Of a stretch of DNA of 64,000 bases, positions 22,269-34,157 are shown in pieces; position 1 is the first letter of the stretch, and every line of letters begins with the position of its first letter. Where the stretch lies: assembly GCF_000005505.3 (NCBI RefSeq), contig NC_016132.3, forward strand, positions 29,650,914 through 29,714,913, in the 5' to 3' direction. The notes below the pieces were generated by a model. It saw nothing but the letters and a program-made list of their open reading frames with translations, searched no databases and had not been told where the DNA came from. The DNA is from Brachypodium distachyon (lineage: Eukaryota > Streptophyta > Magnoliopsida > Poales > Poaceae). The position numbers were made by a program, and so were the translations under genes.

Positions 22269-25200
22269 TGAAGCGATCCTCCCCCTTACTAGGGTTCGAT
22301 CTCTGTGCTTACTGTGCTAGTCTCTGGATCGACCCACTAGCACACACAGTTTCATGATGAATATACAGAAACAAAGGTCAAAGTACTTTATTACATCGCA
22401 TCATCCAGAATTTAATAGTACTTACAACCTCGCATGACCTCTTGGGCCAGCATAAAACAAAAACTGTTTCAACATCATACAACAATGTTTCAAAACTACT
22501 GCAGCGGAAAAGGGTAGAACATAAGGGCCACACTACTCCAAGGTAAGAGCATGTTGGAATGTAAGCACATGACCCACAACATAACGACGAACCTCACTCA
22601 TCGTCGGATCCACCTGCATTGTTAATTGCAGCCACTATGTGGTCAATACATTTGAATGTATTGGAAAGTTCACCAGAGTTATAAAGGACCTACCAAGTAC
22701 ATGCATAATTTGGCTACGAGGGGTTTGGCTATTTGCATAAAAGCATCATTGTTCAATCCTATCATTTTTAAACAAATAGTGCTCCTATTAACCTAGGCAC
22801 ATTGAGTAGAAACATCAATGCTCCTGCCTAGTTCAAACCATTCATTTTATTAGGAAATTGGAATGAGTGAGACCTTCCTTACAGCCCCAATATCTAGTTG
22901 CTCATAATTGTCCGTAACCGGGGACACGGCTAAGTACTTAGTTTGACACTCTCGAGAGGTGGTACACTTTACCCACAAGAAATCGACGTGTTGATCCCTT
23001 GCTGTCTTTCAGATGGAGTAGCAACGGCATCGATTACAAGAATTTTCAGAACATAATCCCCCAGACCACCTGAGGAACGCGCCCCCCACCTACACTTCTA
23101 CATATCGATATCACCTCGGATCCGGGTTCATATTTGTTACATCCATCCTGGCAGAGCCCATAATACCATGTGGTTGTACTAGAAGCTAATAAACAGGAAA
23201 CTAGTCCAGTCTCTGGTTACCCCGGGTGGCATTTCTCGGTTGCAACGCAGGCGCTCCCATAGAAATGGACCCATAGAAATGGACCTGGCATCGCATACAT
23301 CTCCACTTCCTCAAAGCAGCCCCCCTAGGACGGTTCATTGAATTACTTGTTTTGCCATACACTAGAAAAAACATATTGTAATTCAATAGTATCACATTGT
23401 AATAATACCGCCCTCGTATGATATCATAGCATAGAATTTTACTACTACGATGACAATTGGTGGTGAGATCATGGCAAAGGTATCCTATACTATTAGGAGA
23501 ATCATAGCATAGCATAGATACAATAATAATCCTAATAATGCAACTAATAAAAACTAGTGCATAATAAAATAATAGGATGATGGTCAAAGTGCTCTCGGAG
23601 AAAACTATACAATCAAGCAAACATACACATACATAAACACACCATACAAACAAAAGAATATGTATGCCATGATGCAATGCAAAAACATGTGACATGAGTG
23701 GGTTGATTTTATTCGAGTGATCTACTGGTCCGATAATTAAGCACATGTAATTAAGGTTTTTAACAAATTGCAAAGGCTAGGATTTAAACCCTAAAATGAG
23801 GTTTTATTGACATCAGCCAAATAAATTAGTTCAAAATAATTATTTCTCTGTTCCATTGGACAGAGGACAATGAAACAAATTTTTAGGCACTGGTTTCATT
23901 TAAAAAGGACTCCTAAATAAATAGTTATGATTTACATGGCATTAAACCTTATTCTGTAATTTGAATGTGATTCAAAAATTCAAATTTGAAATTGTACAGT
24001 TCCAAAAGATTCTACATTCCCTAAGGATTCCAAAAAGGTGTGGATCATTAAATTTGGCCAAACAGATTAAAAGATATGATAATTTGAAGTTACAGGGGCT
24101 TTTCTGCAAAAGTGTCATTTTATTATTCCGGGGAACTAAAATTATATTTTTTTTATTTTATAAATCGTGTGCCACGTGGCGTGTTCTTATTCGTCGGTAC
24201 CGGTTCGGTTTATAAAGAATAAAATGTTCTAATCCCGACCGTTGATCAAGATCCAACGGCCGAGATCGAAGATGAGCTCACCGGAGCTAGGGTTTCGGCC
24301 GGGGAGATTCCGGCGAGCGGCGGGGTGCGGCAGTGGGCGGTTCCAGCGACGGGGCGGCTCGGGGAGGTCACGGGGAGGTGCGGCACGGCACGGCAGAGCT
24401 GGTGGCGCGGTCGGCGGCGCTCGGGGTCGGCGGGGTGCGCGCCGAGGACGAAGTCGGGCGCAGCGGCGCGGGCGGCGGACTCCGGCGAGCTTCGGCGACG
24501 ACGGGGGTGGCGCTGCAGGGCACGGGAGAGAAGACGGCATGCGGCAAAAGAAGCGCACGGATGAGGGGCTCCAAAAATTTGAAGTTTCGGGCGGGATGGC
24601 TCACCAGCGTGGTCGGGCGCGGCGCGAGAATGGCGGCGGCGGCGGAGCTCTTCGGCGACGAATCGGGGCGGCATGGGCGCGTGCGAGCGGGGGCGAGAAG
24701 AGGGAAAAAGAAGAGGAGGGGGGAGCTTTATAAGGACGCGCTCGGGCTGCTCGGGGAAGGTCGGAATCACCGGGCGCGGAGATGGCGCGCGCGAAGTCCG
24801 GCGCGGACTCGTCGGCGGTCGGGCGGCGCTTTCCAAACGAGGGAGACGACCCTGACAGGCGGGCCCCACTTGTCAGCGGTTTGGTGCGGGCACGCGTGGA
24901 CCGGGCCGGTCGGTTCGGCTCGGGCGCGCGGAACCGGGGCGGTCCGGTTTTCTCTCTTTTTTTCTTTTAGCCTTTTCTTTTTCTGTTTTTCTCATTTCTT
25001 TGATAACTTTTGATTTTGAACTCCAAATTGGTCCAAATAAAATCCAGAAAATTTGTAAAATCTTGTTCTTACCATGATACAACTTTTGGGAGTAGTTTCC
25101 CCTCAAAATAAAATATATAAAAATACATTTGCCCTATAAATGCCTTTAGGGCTATATATCTATTTAAATAAAATACTTTTTCAACTCCAAATAATTATCC

Positions 25201-25422
25201 AAAAATTATGGGATAGCTTATATATGCATTAAACCCTTTTTGTACATAAAACCTATTGGTTTGAAGATCCAAAGTTCAGAAGGGTGCAAACCCTAGGGTT
25301 TAAATTGAAACAAAGTCTTTTAAAGTCTTTTGAGATTCAAATTTGAATTCAAATATGCAATTGTGGCATGATGCTCATGGCGGCAATGCACATGTAAAAG
25401 TTTGAAATTTTGGGATGTTACA
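22269..25422 (-). mobile_element. Solo LTR, Tekay/Del family (3154 bp)
   Basis: On the minus strand it reads TGTAACATCCC...CGCTTCA, the same ends as the host element's LTRs, and no internal region. Perfect CTTCA duplications flank it, and the host reading frame resumes exactly in RNase H (DAS/RQG). Presumably a full element inserted and then recombined between its LTRs. It is clearly diverged from the host LTRs, so it is a different subfamily or older lineage. The ORFs at 24229-25013 come from its GC-rich region. Confidence 0.92.
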
Positions 25423-27335
25423 CTTCACGTCAAGGTTTGGGAGGAGTATTGACGCAGAATGGGAAAGTTGTAGCGTACGCTTCGCGACAACTAAAGAGTC
25501 ACGAAGGCAACTATCCCACTCATGACTTGAAATTAGCATCAGTAGTGCACGCTTTGAAGACTTGGAGGCACTACCTAATGGGAAAGCACTGTGAGTTGTT
25601 CATAGATCACAAGAGCCTGAATTATATATTCACCCAGAAGGAGTTGCATCTAAGACAGCGGAGATGGTTAGAACTGATAAAGGATTATGACCTGAGTCTG
25701 TGATACCATCCCGGCAAGGCTAATGTTGTAGCCGATGCATTGAGCCGCAAGGGCTTTATAAATGGACTGATAGCACGAGAGTTACCGCCAGAGTTGTGCA
25801 AACAGTTCAAAGACTTGAGACTGGAGATTGTGCCTGAAGGACATCTGGCCACTTTAGAAGTACAGCCCACATTGCTGGATAGGATCAGAAAAGCACAGAA
25901 GGGCGACTCCGAAATAAATGAGATAAAAGAGAATATGGTTGCCGAGAAAGCAAAGGATTTTCGTGAAGATGACCAAGGAACTATATGGTTCGGAAAACGC
26001 ATTTGCGTACCGCAGAATCCAGAAACTAGAAAGCTGATTTTACAAGAAGCCCATGACTCACCATACTCAATCCACCCTGAAAACATAAAGATGTACATGG
26101 ACCTCAAGGAAACATTTTGGTGGTCCGGAATGAAGCGAGACATCACAGAGTTCATTGCCTTGTGTGATGTGTGCAGCAGAGTTAAGGCAGAACACCAGAA
26201 GCCAGCAGGATTACTAAGACCATTGCCAAGACCGGACTGGAAATGGGATAAAGTTGGCATGGACTTTATCACCGATTTACCAAGGACCAGATCAGGATAT
26301 GATTTCATTTGGGTAGTGGTTGATCGTTTGACCAAGGTTGCCCATTTCATACCAGTGAAGACCACATACACCAGTGCACAATTAGCGAAACGCTACATAT
26401 CCAGAATAGTGTGTTTACACGGAGTACCCAAGAAAATAGTTTCAGACAGAGGTACCAAATTTACCTCAAGATTTTGGGGACAACTGCATGAGTCTCTAGG
26501 AACGAGACTAGAGTTCAGCACAGCTTTTAATCCACAAACGGATGGACAAACCGAGAGAGTTAATCAGATCCTGGAAGACATGTTGACAGCATGCGCTCTA
26601 GATTATGGATCCAGTTGGGATGACAATCTGCCTTATGTAGAATTCTCATACAACAATAGCTTCCAAGCCAGCATTGGAATGTCACCGTTTGAAGCTTTGT
26701 ATGGAAGGAAGTGCAGAACACCATTGTTATGGGATGGTGTAGGAGATCGTAGCCTATTCGGCCCGGACATGATAAAGGATGCCGAGGAAAAGGTTAGACT
26801 CATCCGAGACCGACTGAAGGTAGCTCAGTCAAGGCAGAAAAGCTACGCGGATACAAAACGTAGGGAAGTTACCTACGAGGCTGAAGGTAGAGCATATCTT
26901 CGAGTTTCACCGATACGCGGGGTTAAGAGATTTGGAATCAAGTGAAAGTTAGCACCCCGTTTCATTGGACCTTTCAAGATCTTGTCACGCCAAGGAGAAG
27001 TAGCCTACAAGTTGGACTTACCGGAAGCACTGTCCAATGTCCACAATGTCTTCCACGTATTGCAAATGAAGAAGTGTCATCCTGAGATGGCCGACACACC
27101 ACTGAGCGATACGATACCCCTTGAAGAAGTCCAGCTGCAGAGTGACCTCACTTATGAGGAGAAACCTATCAGAATCTTGGATACAGCTGAGAGACAAACC
27201 CGATCCAAGACTATCAAGTTCTGCAAAGTTCAGTGGGACCATCACACTGAAGAGGAAGCCACTTGGGAACGCGAAGTTGATCTTCGAGAGGACCACCCAC
27301 ACCATTTTGCTAACCACACCGAATCTCGAGGATGA
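25423..27335 (+). pseudogene. Tekay pol, second part: RNase H, integrase, chromodomain
   Basis: RNase H continues ([18 protein letters not shown]). The integrase follows, with a zinc finger ending CDVCSRVKAEHQKP, core residues in VGMDFITDLP, VSDRGTKFTS and the QTDGQTERVNQ segment. A chromodomain-like end (about 27125-27310) has the KTIKFCKVQWDHHTEEEATWE block. TGA stops lie near 25702 and 26943. The final stop is at 27333-27335. The chromodomain places the element among chromoviruses, which direct integration to heterochromatin. Confidence 0.88.
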
Positions 27336-27343
27336 GATTCATC

Positions 27344-27359
27344 TTAAGGGGGTTAGGTC
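27344..27359 (+). other. Polypurine tract of the Tekay element
   Basis: AAGGGGGTTAGG-type purine run directly before the 3' LTR start at 27360. Confidence 0.7.
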
Positions 27360-30348
27360 TGTAACATCCCAAAATTTCAAACTTTTACATGTGCATTGCA
27401 TCCATAAGCATCATGCCACAATTGCACATTTGAATTCAAATTTGAATCTCAAAAGGCTTTGGAAAGATTTTATTTCAATTTAAACCCTAGGGTTTACACC
27501 CATTTTGAGCTTGGGATCTTCAAACCAATAAGGTTTCTTTATAAAGGGGGTTTATTGCATAAATAAGCTATCTCGTAATTTTTGGATAATTATTTGGCGT
27601 TGAAAAACTATTTTATTTAAATAGTTATATAACCCTAAAGGAATTTATAGGGCAAATGTATTTTTAGATATTTTATTTTGAGGGGAAATTACTCCCAAAA
27701 GTTGAATCATGATAAAACATGATTTTACAAATTTTCTGAAATTTATTTGGACCAATTTGGAGTTCAAAATCATAAGTTATCAAAGAATTGAGAAAAGGAG
27801 AAAAACAAAAGGCTAAAAGAAAAAAAAAGGGAGAAGACCGGACCGGCCCGGCCCAATGGGCCGAACAGACCCCGTTCCGCGCGGCCGGACCGGACCGAGA
27901 TGGCCCCGCGCCACGCGCGCCTGCGCCGAGCCACTGACGCGTGGGACCCACGCGTCAGGGTCGTCTTCCTCGTAAGGAAAGCGCCCGCGACGCACGCGCT
28001 TGCCATTTTCGCCGCTGCGCGCCGTCTCCGCCCTAATCTCCTCTCCCGTCCTTCTTTCGGAGCCCCGAGCTCGTCTCCGTCCCAGGCGAGGCGTCCGCCG
28101 TCCCCGAGCGCCGCCGACCGCGTCCCTGACCCCGCCTCAACGCGCCGCTCCGTCCCCGCGCATCCCCGCGCCACCAACCTCACCAGAGACACCGCCCACC
28201 GCCCGCCTGCCCCGCGCCGCCGCCGGAGCTCCCTCGCCGGAACCCTAGGTGAGCCTGACCCCCTCGTGGCCGTAGGATCTCGACCAACGGCCGAGATTAG
28301 ATCCCCGTTTTTATTTTTTAATCGAACCGGTACCGACGAATGAGAACGTGACACATGGCATGGTAAAATAAAAATGAAAATCTAATTTTAATCCCCCGGA
28401 ATAATTAAATGGCACTTTTGCAGAAAAGCCCCTGTAACTTCAAATGATCATATCTTTTAATCTGTTTGGCCAAATTTGATGATCCACACCTTTCTGGAAT
28501 CCTTAGGAAATGTAGAATCTTTTGGAACTGTCGAATTTCAAATTTGAATTTTTGAATCACATTCAAATTACAGAATAGGGTTTAATACCATTTAAATCAT
28601 AACTAATTATTTAGAAGTCCTTTTTAAATGAAACCAGTGCCCAAAAATTTGTTTTATTATCCTCTGTCCATTGGGATAGAGAAATAAATTTTTTTGAAAT
28701 AATTTTTTTGGCTGATGCTTTGGACCAGTAGATCACTCGAATAAAATAAACCCAATCATGTCACATGTTTGCATCGCATCATAGCATACATTCTTTTGTC
28801 ATGTTTGAATTGTGTGTTTATGTGTGTGTATATTGTTTGTATTTGAATAGTTTTCTCGGAGAGCGAACCTTGTGATTGTGACGAGTGTTTGAACTCCAAC
28901 TGCTACCAAGGCAAGTTCACTTTGACCATATCCTATTACTGTTTGTTTTTAAAATACTTGTGCATTAGAGTTGTTTGTAGTAATGCATTGATAGGACTAT
29001 TACTCGTACTTATGCTAGCTATGCTTGACCTACTAGCTATATGGTTACCTTTGCCATGAATCCTCCACCAATAGCCATCGTGATTAGTATTGCTTAGCCA
29101 TGCTATGTTAGTAAACGTGGGAGGGAATCTCAATCACTGTGAAATGATGATGTGGAGTGATTTTGGAAACTTGGCAAAACAACCCTAACGAACCATCCTG
29201 GGTGGACTGCTTTGAGATTTTGAGATGTTATGCGACGTCAGGTCCATTTCTATGGGTCCCTCTGAGTCGAGTCTCCGTGGATTCGGAGATGGATCGTCCA
29301 TGGACGTCTCTTCCGTGGATTCAGGGAGCGCTTGCGTCGCAAATGTGGAATGCCACCTGGGGTATCAGAGACCAGACTAGTTTCTTGTTTACTAGCTTCC
29401 AGTACAACCACAAGCTAAATGGGCTCTGGCTGGATGGAGTAAGAAATATGAACCCAGATCCGAGGGATTGTACTGAGGTAGTTGTGTAGGTGGGAGCGCG
29501 GGTCCCTCAGGTGGGCTGGGGAATATGTTCTGAAAATTCTTGAAGTCGATGCCGTTGCTACTCCACCCGGAGGACAGCAAGGGATTAACACGTCGATTTC
29601 TTGTGGGGAATGTGTACAACCTCTCGAGAGTGTCAAACTAAGTACTTAGCCGTGTCCCTGGTTACGGACAATTATGAGCAACTAGATATTGGGGCTGTAA
29701 GGAAAGTCTCACTCATTCCAACTTCTTAAATAAAATGAATGGTTTGAACAGGGTAGGGGCACTTGATGTTTCTATTCAATGTGCTCTAGGTTAATAGGAG
29801 CATGAGTGTTTCTACCCCGTGTCCATTAGTTAACAATATTGTAACATTCAATTGTAGTAAGATAAACTATATTTTGCTACCACGCCATAAAGCCTGAACC
29901 CCACTATACTTCAATTGCATATACTTGGTAGGGTCTGTTATAACCTCCAGGTGAGCTTGCCAATACATTAAATGTATTGACCACGTAGTGGCTGCAATTA
30001 ATAATGCAGGTGAATCTAATGAAGAGTGAGGTTCGTTGATGTTCTTTGGGTCATGTGCTTACATTCCAACATGCTCTCTCCTCTGGGAGTAGATGAGGCC
30101 CATTTGCTCTACCTTTCTTTTTATGATACAATGTTATCATGGTTTTGAAACAATATTTGTTTATGCTGGCCTAGGAGGTCATGCAAGTTTGTAAGTACAA
30201 TTAAGTTCTAGATGATACGATGTAATAAAGTACTTTTGACCTTTGTATCTTTGTATTACATCTTGAACTGTGTGTGCTAGTGAGTCGATCCAGGGACTAG
30301 CATAAATAAGCACAGAGATCGAACCCTAGTAAGGGGGCGATCGCTTCA
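27360..30348 (+). repeat. 3' LTR of the Tekay-type element (2989 bp)
   Basis: TGTAACATCC...GATCGCTTCA. It is complete at its 3' end, unlike the 5' LTR, but lacks about 290 bp of GC-rich sequence near 28070 that the 5' copy has. Short ORFs (for example 29157-29489, duplicated at 17576-17908) are the same LTR sequence in both copies and are not treated as genes. Confidence 0.9.
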
Positions 30349-30593
30349 AGAAAAAGCTACGGAAAGACCTATAAAGAAAGCTACGCTTCACGTTATTCAC
30401 CATTCTTCACTGAGTTCTTCATACTTCAAGCTAGTACCCGTACTTCAATTTTTAGGGGTCGTCGATGCTTGTTAAACCAACTCTTCTGAGGAACTAAAAC
30501 CTGAAACACTCCGTGTAACTCATTAGTTCCTCAACCATGTTTTCATCATTCATCAAAACCCATACAGGGGAAAGGTTTCCCTATCACTGGAGG
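30349..30593 (-). repeat. Start of the second Copia LTR, right of the Tekay insertion
   Basis: The first five bases are the right TSD (AGAAA). The rest matches the LTR at 15131-15746 up to its end, here CCCTATCA at 30593. On the minus strand this is the beginning of a Copia LTR entering the retroelement ORF that starts at 30594. No polypurine tract precedes it, so it is more likely a 5' LTR. Confidence 0.8.
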
Positions 30594-31338
30594 TGCAGCT
30601 ATGCCTGTCTGCATCAGTCATCCAGTAAATGTTATACCCTTTGGAGTTGTCCTCAAACTTACACACCTTCCTGCTGAAGGTAGCATAGAACTGAAGAATG
30701 AGTTCATCGTTCCAATTCTGGCAGGTTTTAGCAAACTTCAGGAGGTTCAGATCATTTAGCGCATTGGCAGCAGGCATGACACCACTTCGACGGTTGTAAG
30801 CGAACCAATCATCATTTAGATATTTCATCTTAGCAAAGTGTGTACGGGGGGCAGAAGAATCTGCGCATAGTAGTCTTGCTGCTCAGAAGACCAAAATCTT
30901 GGGTCTGCAGCTGATCTATCCTCCTTGTACTTCAGCCCATTGTTCAGCGTCACCAGGCGAATCTCTGCGTTCTTCAGAGCCTTGAAGTTGGCTATCTTGC
31001 GGTTTGAGGAAACTGGCATAGTAGGCTTCGGAGACAATAACTCACGGTTATCTTCAGCCATAGCTTGAGATCTCACAAGCATCCGAGAGAGTCTCCTGTC
31101 CTCGCGATCCTTTGCCACACCAGATCGCTTCTTCTTGGGCGCAGTCTTCAGAAGATCTTCTAGCAGACGTTCAATCTCCATCAGATCATCATCAGACTCT
31201 TCTGAGGCTTGTTTTCCTTGTTCCTTCTCAACATCCTTCTCTTCTTCCTTCTTCTCTTCTTCTTTCTTCTCTTCTTTCTCCTCATCACTTGAGGAACTCA
31301 GGTCGGACGGTTCGGACGGTCTGACATTCTTCACAACA

Positions 31339-31343
31339 ACCTT
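31339..31343. repeat. TSD of the Copia solo LTR, left copy
   Basis: CCTTC, repeated exactly at 32674-32678. Confidence 0.9.
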
Positions 31344-32673
31344 CTGAAGGGGCGCGTAGAGATAAACAAAAACTTTTCCTACGCGAACTCCCAAGATCTA
31401 GCCGAGGTAGAAGGCCACGAGGATTACCACTAGACGCGCAGTTGCGGATTATTGATGCGGCGCCTTGATGCAGTGCAGTCCCTCGATCCGATCCAGCCGA
31501 TCCAATCCCGCGATCGTCGAAGTGCTGAACGTACAGCACCTCTGCCGGTATCCACACGTGCGAGGAGGAGCTCCGGCGGCGGACTGCTAGATCCGGTGCG
31601 ACGGTTGAACTGAATCGGGCTAGGGTTCTCAACGCATGAGAGTGGAAAAAACCGTGCCCTTTAGGCATCCCACGCCCCTGCTTATATATCGAGTGGAAGT
31701 GGGCTCCAAGCCTTGTGGCCCATCTACCCTGCGAGTCCAACTCGCATTGTCAGCCCAATTCCAGTTCGGGTCCAACCCGACCAAATACTTGCTCCCGCTC
31801 TTAAGTGTGTGACCCCACAGGCTCATGGCGACTTGGACACGATTGGAGTCCGACTCACAATCGATCAATCGGTAGCGGCTCCTAGCAGAACGTGCCGACT
31901 CCCAAGTACCATCGAGTCATGACGACGTACCTTCCAATGTGACATACGTCTTAGTCCCTTTTTGCCTCACGATATACCTTGTCGAACTATAGGCGATTAA
32001 TCGTCATCCCTTTAATAGTTCAACTCTCTTCTCGATCTGTGATATACGATTCATCCGACTAACTCTTAGTCGATCGACCCGGTTAACAATTAACCAAGTC
32101 GCGCATGGCCATGCTTCCCGAATCATATCACTCGAGAGGGCCCAGAGAATATCTCTCCAGTCGGAGGGGCAAAATCCCATCTTGGTTATCCACATCACAC
32201 AGCTTGATTCTCAGTCAACCCGAACTCTGCCTTTATAACTGCCCTGTTATGGAACAACGTTTGACAGAACCTAAGTTGGTGATCCACAACTCGGATTGTG
32301 CGATAACCTCAGGTCTAAGGATTACATTGATTGAGACATGCAAATGACGACCTACTCGTTGCATCTCAATATGGGTCAGTCCGACTCGCTAAACTCTTTA
32401 GCCGAGTCCGTGTAAGCTGGAATGACATCACCATGCCCATGACAAGTGGAACCGAGTCATCAGCCAACTTTCACATTAGTCTAGGTTATGTGTCCAGCAC
32501 AACCTCAATGACTAAGGACAATTTAGTATGAACAACATGAATACATAGTTCCACAATCAAATCACATATTCAATGATACATATCAGATGTTCAAACAAGG
32601 ACAACTCAATAATATTTATGAATACATTGGGAATTACATCATACATGATTGCCTCTAGGGCATATTCCCAACA
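31344..32673 (-). mobile_element. Solo LTR of a BARE/Angela-like Copia element (1330 bp)
   Basis: On the minus strand it starts TGTTGGGAATATGCCCTAG, closely resembling LTR starts of BARE1/Angela/WIS elements, and ends GCGCCCCTTCA. It is flanked by perfect CCTTC duplications. Removing it and one TSD joins the two coding halves of the host ORF in frame (HVKKV to VVKNV). No internal Copia sequence is present, so it is a recombined solo LTR. Confidence 0.9.
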
Positions 32674-33739
32674 CCTTCTTCACATGAATTTGCAGCGTTG
32701 GCACGGGGGCATCTGCGTCTGTCTGTGCATCATTGACATTGAGGTCATGAGTGGCTTCAACTTCGAAGTCACAGGTTATGCCTTCTTCTGCAGAAACATC
32801 CACAAAGTCTGTTCGAGGCAACGAGCTGCTAGTGGGGGGTTCTTCAGTTGATGGTGCTTCAGGACGAGCGAGCTCTTCCCTATTTTGCCCCAATACTTCA
32901 TCTCCTTTTTCTTCTTGCTGAGCAGTTTGCTCAGACAGAACTGTAGGTGATGATGCGGCTTGTTTCTATTCCTCCAGAAGTGAAGTAAGCTTGACAGTTG
33001 ACGTATCTGGCACAGGGGTGTAGGTAGCTTGCTTCTTCTGAGGATCTGCCATAGATGACGAAGTGGAGGGACTTCTTCCAGCAGGAACTTTGATTCTCAA
33101 TCCAAATTCCTTGGCAGTCTTCTTCATGTCAGCCATCTGAGATGCCTTGTGAGTCATGGTAACTTTCTTCGGAATAACCGGCGCTGGATTATCCTGACCT
33201 TCTTCAATATCCGAGGGGGCTGCTAGGTCATTTCTGGCCTAGAGACCAATCTCGCAACGGGTCTCACGAGCGGCATCCCTCGTCTTCTCATATTCAGTTT
33301 TCTCTCGATCAACTTCTTCATTACCACCTTGTTCTTTAGGAGATTTATCCTTGGCGGCTTTCTTCCTGGCTTCGCTTTTGGCCTTATCAGCCTTGATGCT
33401 CTCGGCTGCCGGCTTGATCTGTTTAGCAAGCACAACCTTCTTCTTCTCCTTTTCAAGCTCAGTCTGGGTCTTCAAAGCAATTTCTTTTTCTTTCTTCAGG
33501 GCGATGAGGTCAGCCCTTTTCTTCTCTTCGGCTTCCTTCTCAGCCTTCCTCCTTTGCATCTCATGACGCAGCTGTCGCTCCCGCGGTTGTCCGTCGACGG
33601 CCGAGGAGGGAGGGGGCAGCTGCGGTTGCTGCTTCTGCGTTGGCCTTGCAACGCACGTGCGGCGTCGTGCGATTGAGTGCGCATGGCGAGGGTGTCGCGC
33701 AAGTTGACCCGGGGCTCGTCTGCCTTCTTGGGTGGCATG

Positions 33740-34157
33740 GCGAGCTAGTCGAGGACGATGTCGCGGATGAAGGAACCGGTGGTGAAGACGATGACGAGGC
33801 CGATGATGAGGACGATGACGCTGGCGGTCACCCGAAGCTCTCTGCATGAGCAAAACTAGCCCTGCCGATCAACGCTGTGCCACTGTACACGGTAGAGAAA
33901 GATGTATTACATTACTGTTGATCAACGCTGGGCGCCATGCAAGGCCCAAGCCACTGTACACGGTAGAGAATGATGTACTATAGGGTAGACGCCCTAGCCT
34001 TGCTGAGCAAAACTAGCGCTGCCGATGTGACTCCTGTCGGTGCATTAAATGCACTACGTCCGCTGTCTCGTCCTGTCTTCACTGTTCCGCAGGTCCCGCT
34101 GGCATGCCCAAGCGCGGGTTGTTGGGGAGCTCCTTCCCGGCTAGTGCATCCGGCCAG
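33740..34157 (-). repeat. LTR remnant and repeats upstream of the retroelement ORF
   Basis: This contains a GAC/GAT trinucleotide-rich stretch (33740-33835) and two local duplications: GAGCAAAACTAGC at 33848 and 34001, and CCACTGTACACGGTAGAGAA at 33881 and 33951. The part near 34024-34157 continues the minus-strand LTR that begins at 39711 and was split by the gag-only element. GCCAG at 34153-34157 is that element's TSD. Confidence 0.55.

Larger units (their letters stand above)
15770..30348 (+). mobile_element. Tekay/Del-type chromovirus (Ty3/Gypsy) with nested solo LTR
   Basis: The ends are TGTAACATCC and GATCGCTTCA, flanked by perfect 5-bp TSDs AGAAA (15765-15769 and 30349-30353). The order is truncated 5' LTR, extra ORF, gag, protease, RT, RNase H, integrase, chromodomain, polypurine tract, 3' LTR. 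The C-terminal chromodomain and LTRs of about 3 kb fit the Tekay/Del clade. A 3154-bp same-family solo LTR splits the RNase H. The target was a Copia LTR. Confidence 0.9.
30594..33738 (-). pseudogene. Retroelement ORF of unknown class, split by a Copia solo LTR
   Basis: Minus-strand coding starts at MPPKKADEPRVNLRDTLAM (33738). It runs through a frame change near 33660, a long K/E-rich helical region (33240-33640), a TAG at 33239, a TAG at 32966, and a Ser/Thr/Glu-rich region. It is cut at 32678/31339 by a solo LTR, then continues with acidic EEK repeats, a basic block and a frameshift at a C run near 30850. The last part (WFAYNRRSGVMPA, then WNDELILQFYAT) recalls the 'putative plant transposon protein' found in Athila-type gag-like ORFs; that match is from memory and weak. 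It is cut at 30594 by the Copia LTR. Confidence 0.55.

Noticed and set aside
24229..25013. Several 100-220 codon ORFs on both strands
   Set aside because: They lie in the GC-rich segment of a solo LTR, are open in many frames at once, and resemble no protein.
33281..33676. Plus-strand ORFs over the K/E-rich region
   Set aside because: They are the Phe/Leu-rich complements of the helical minus-strand ORF and have no support.
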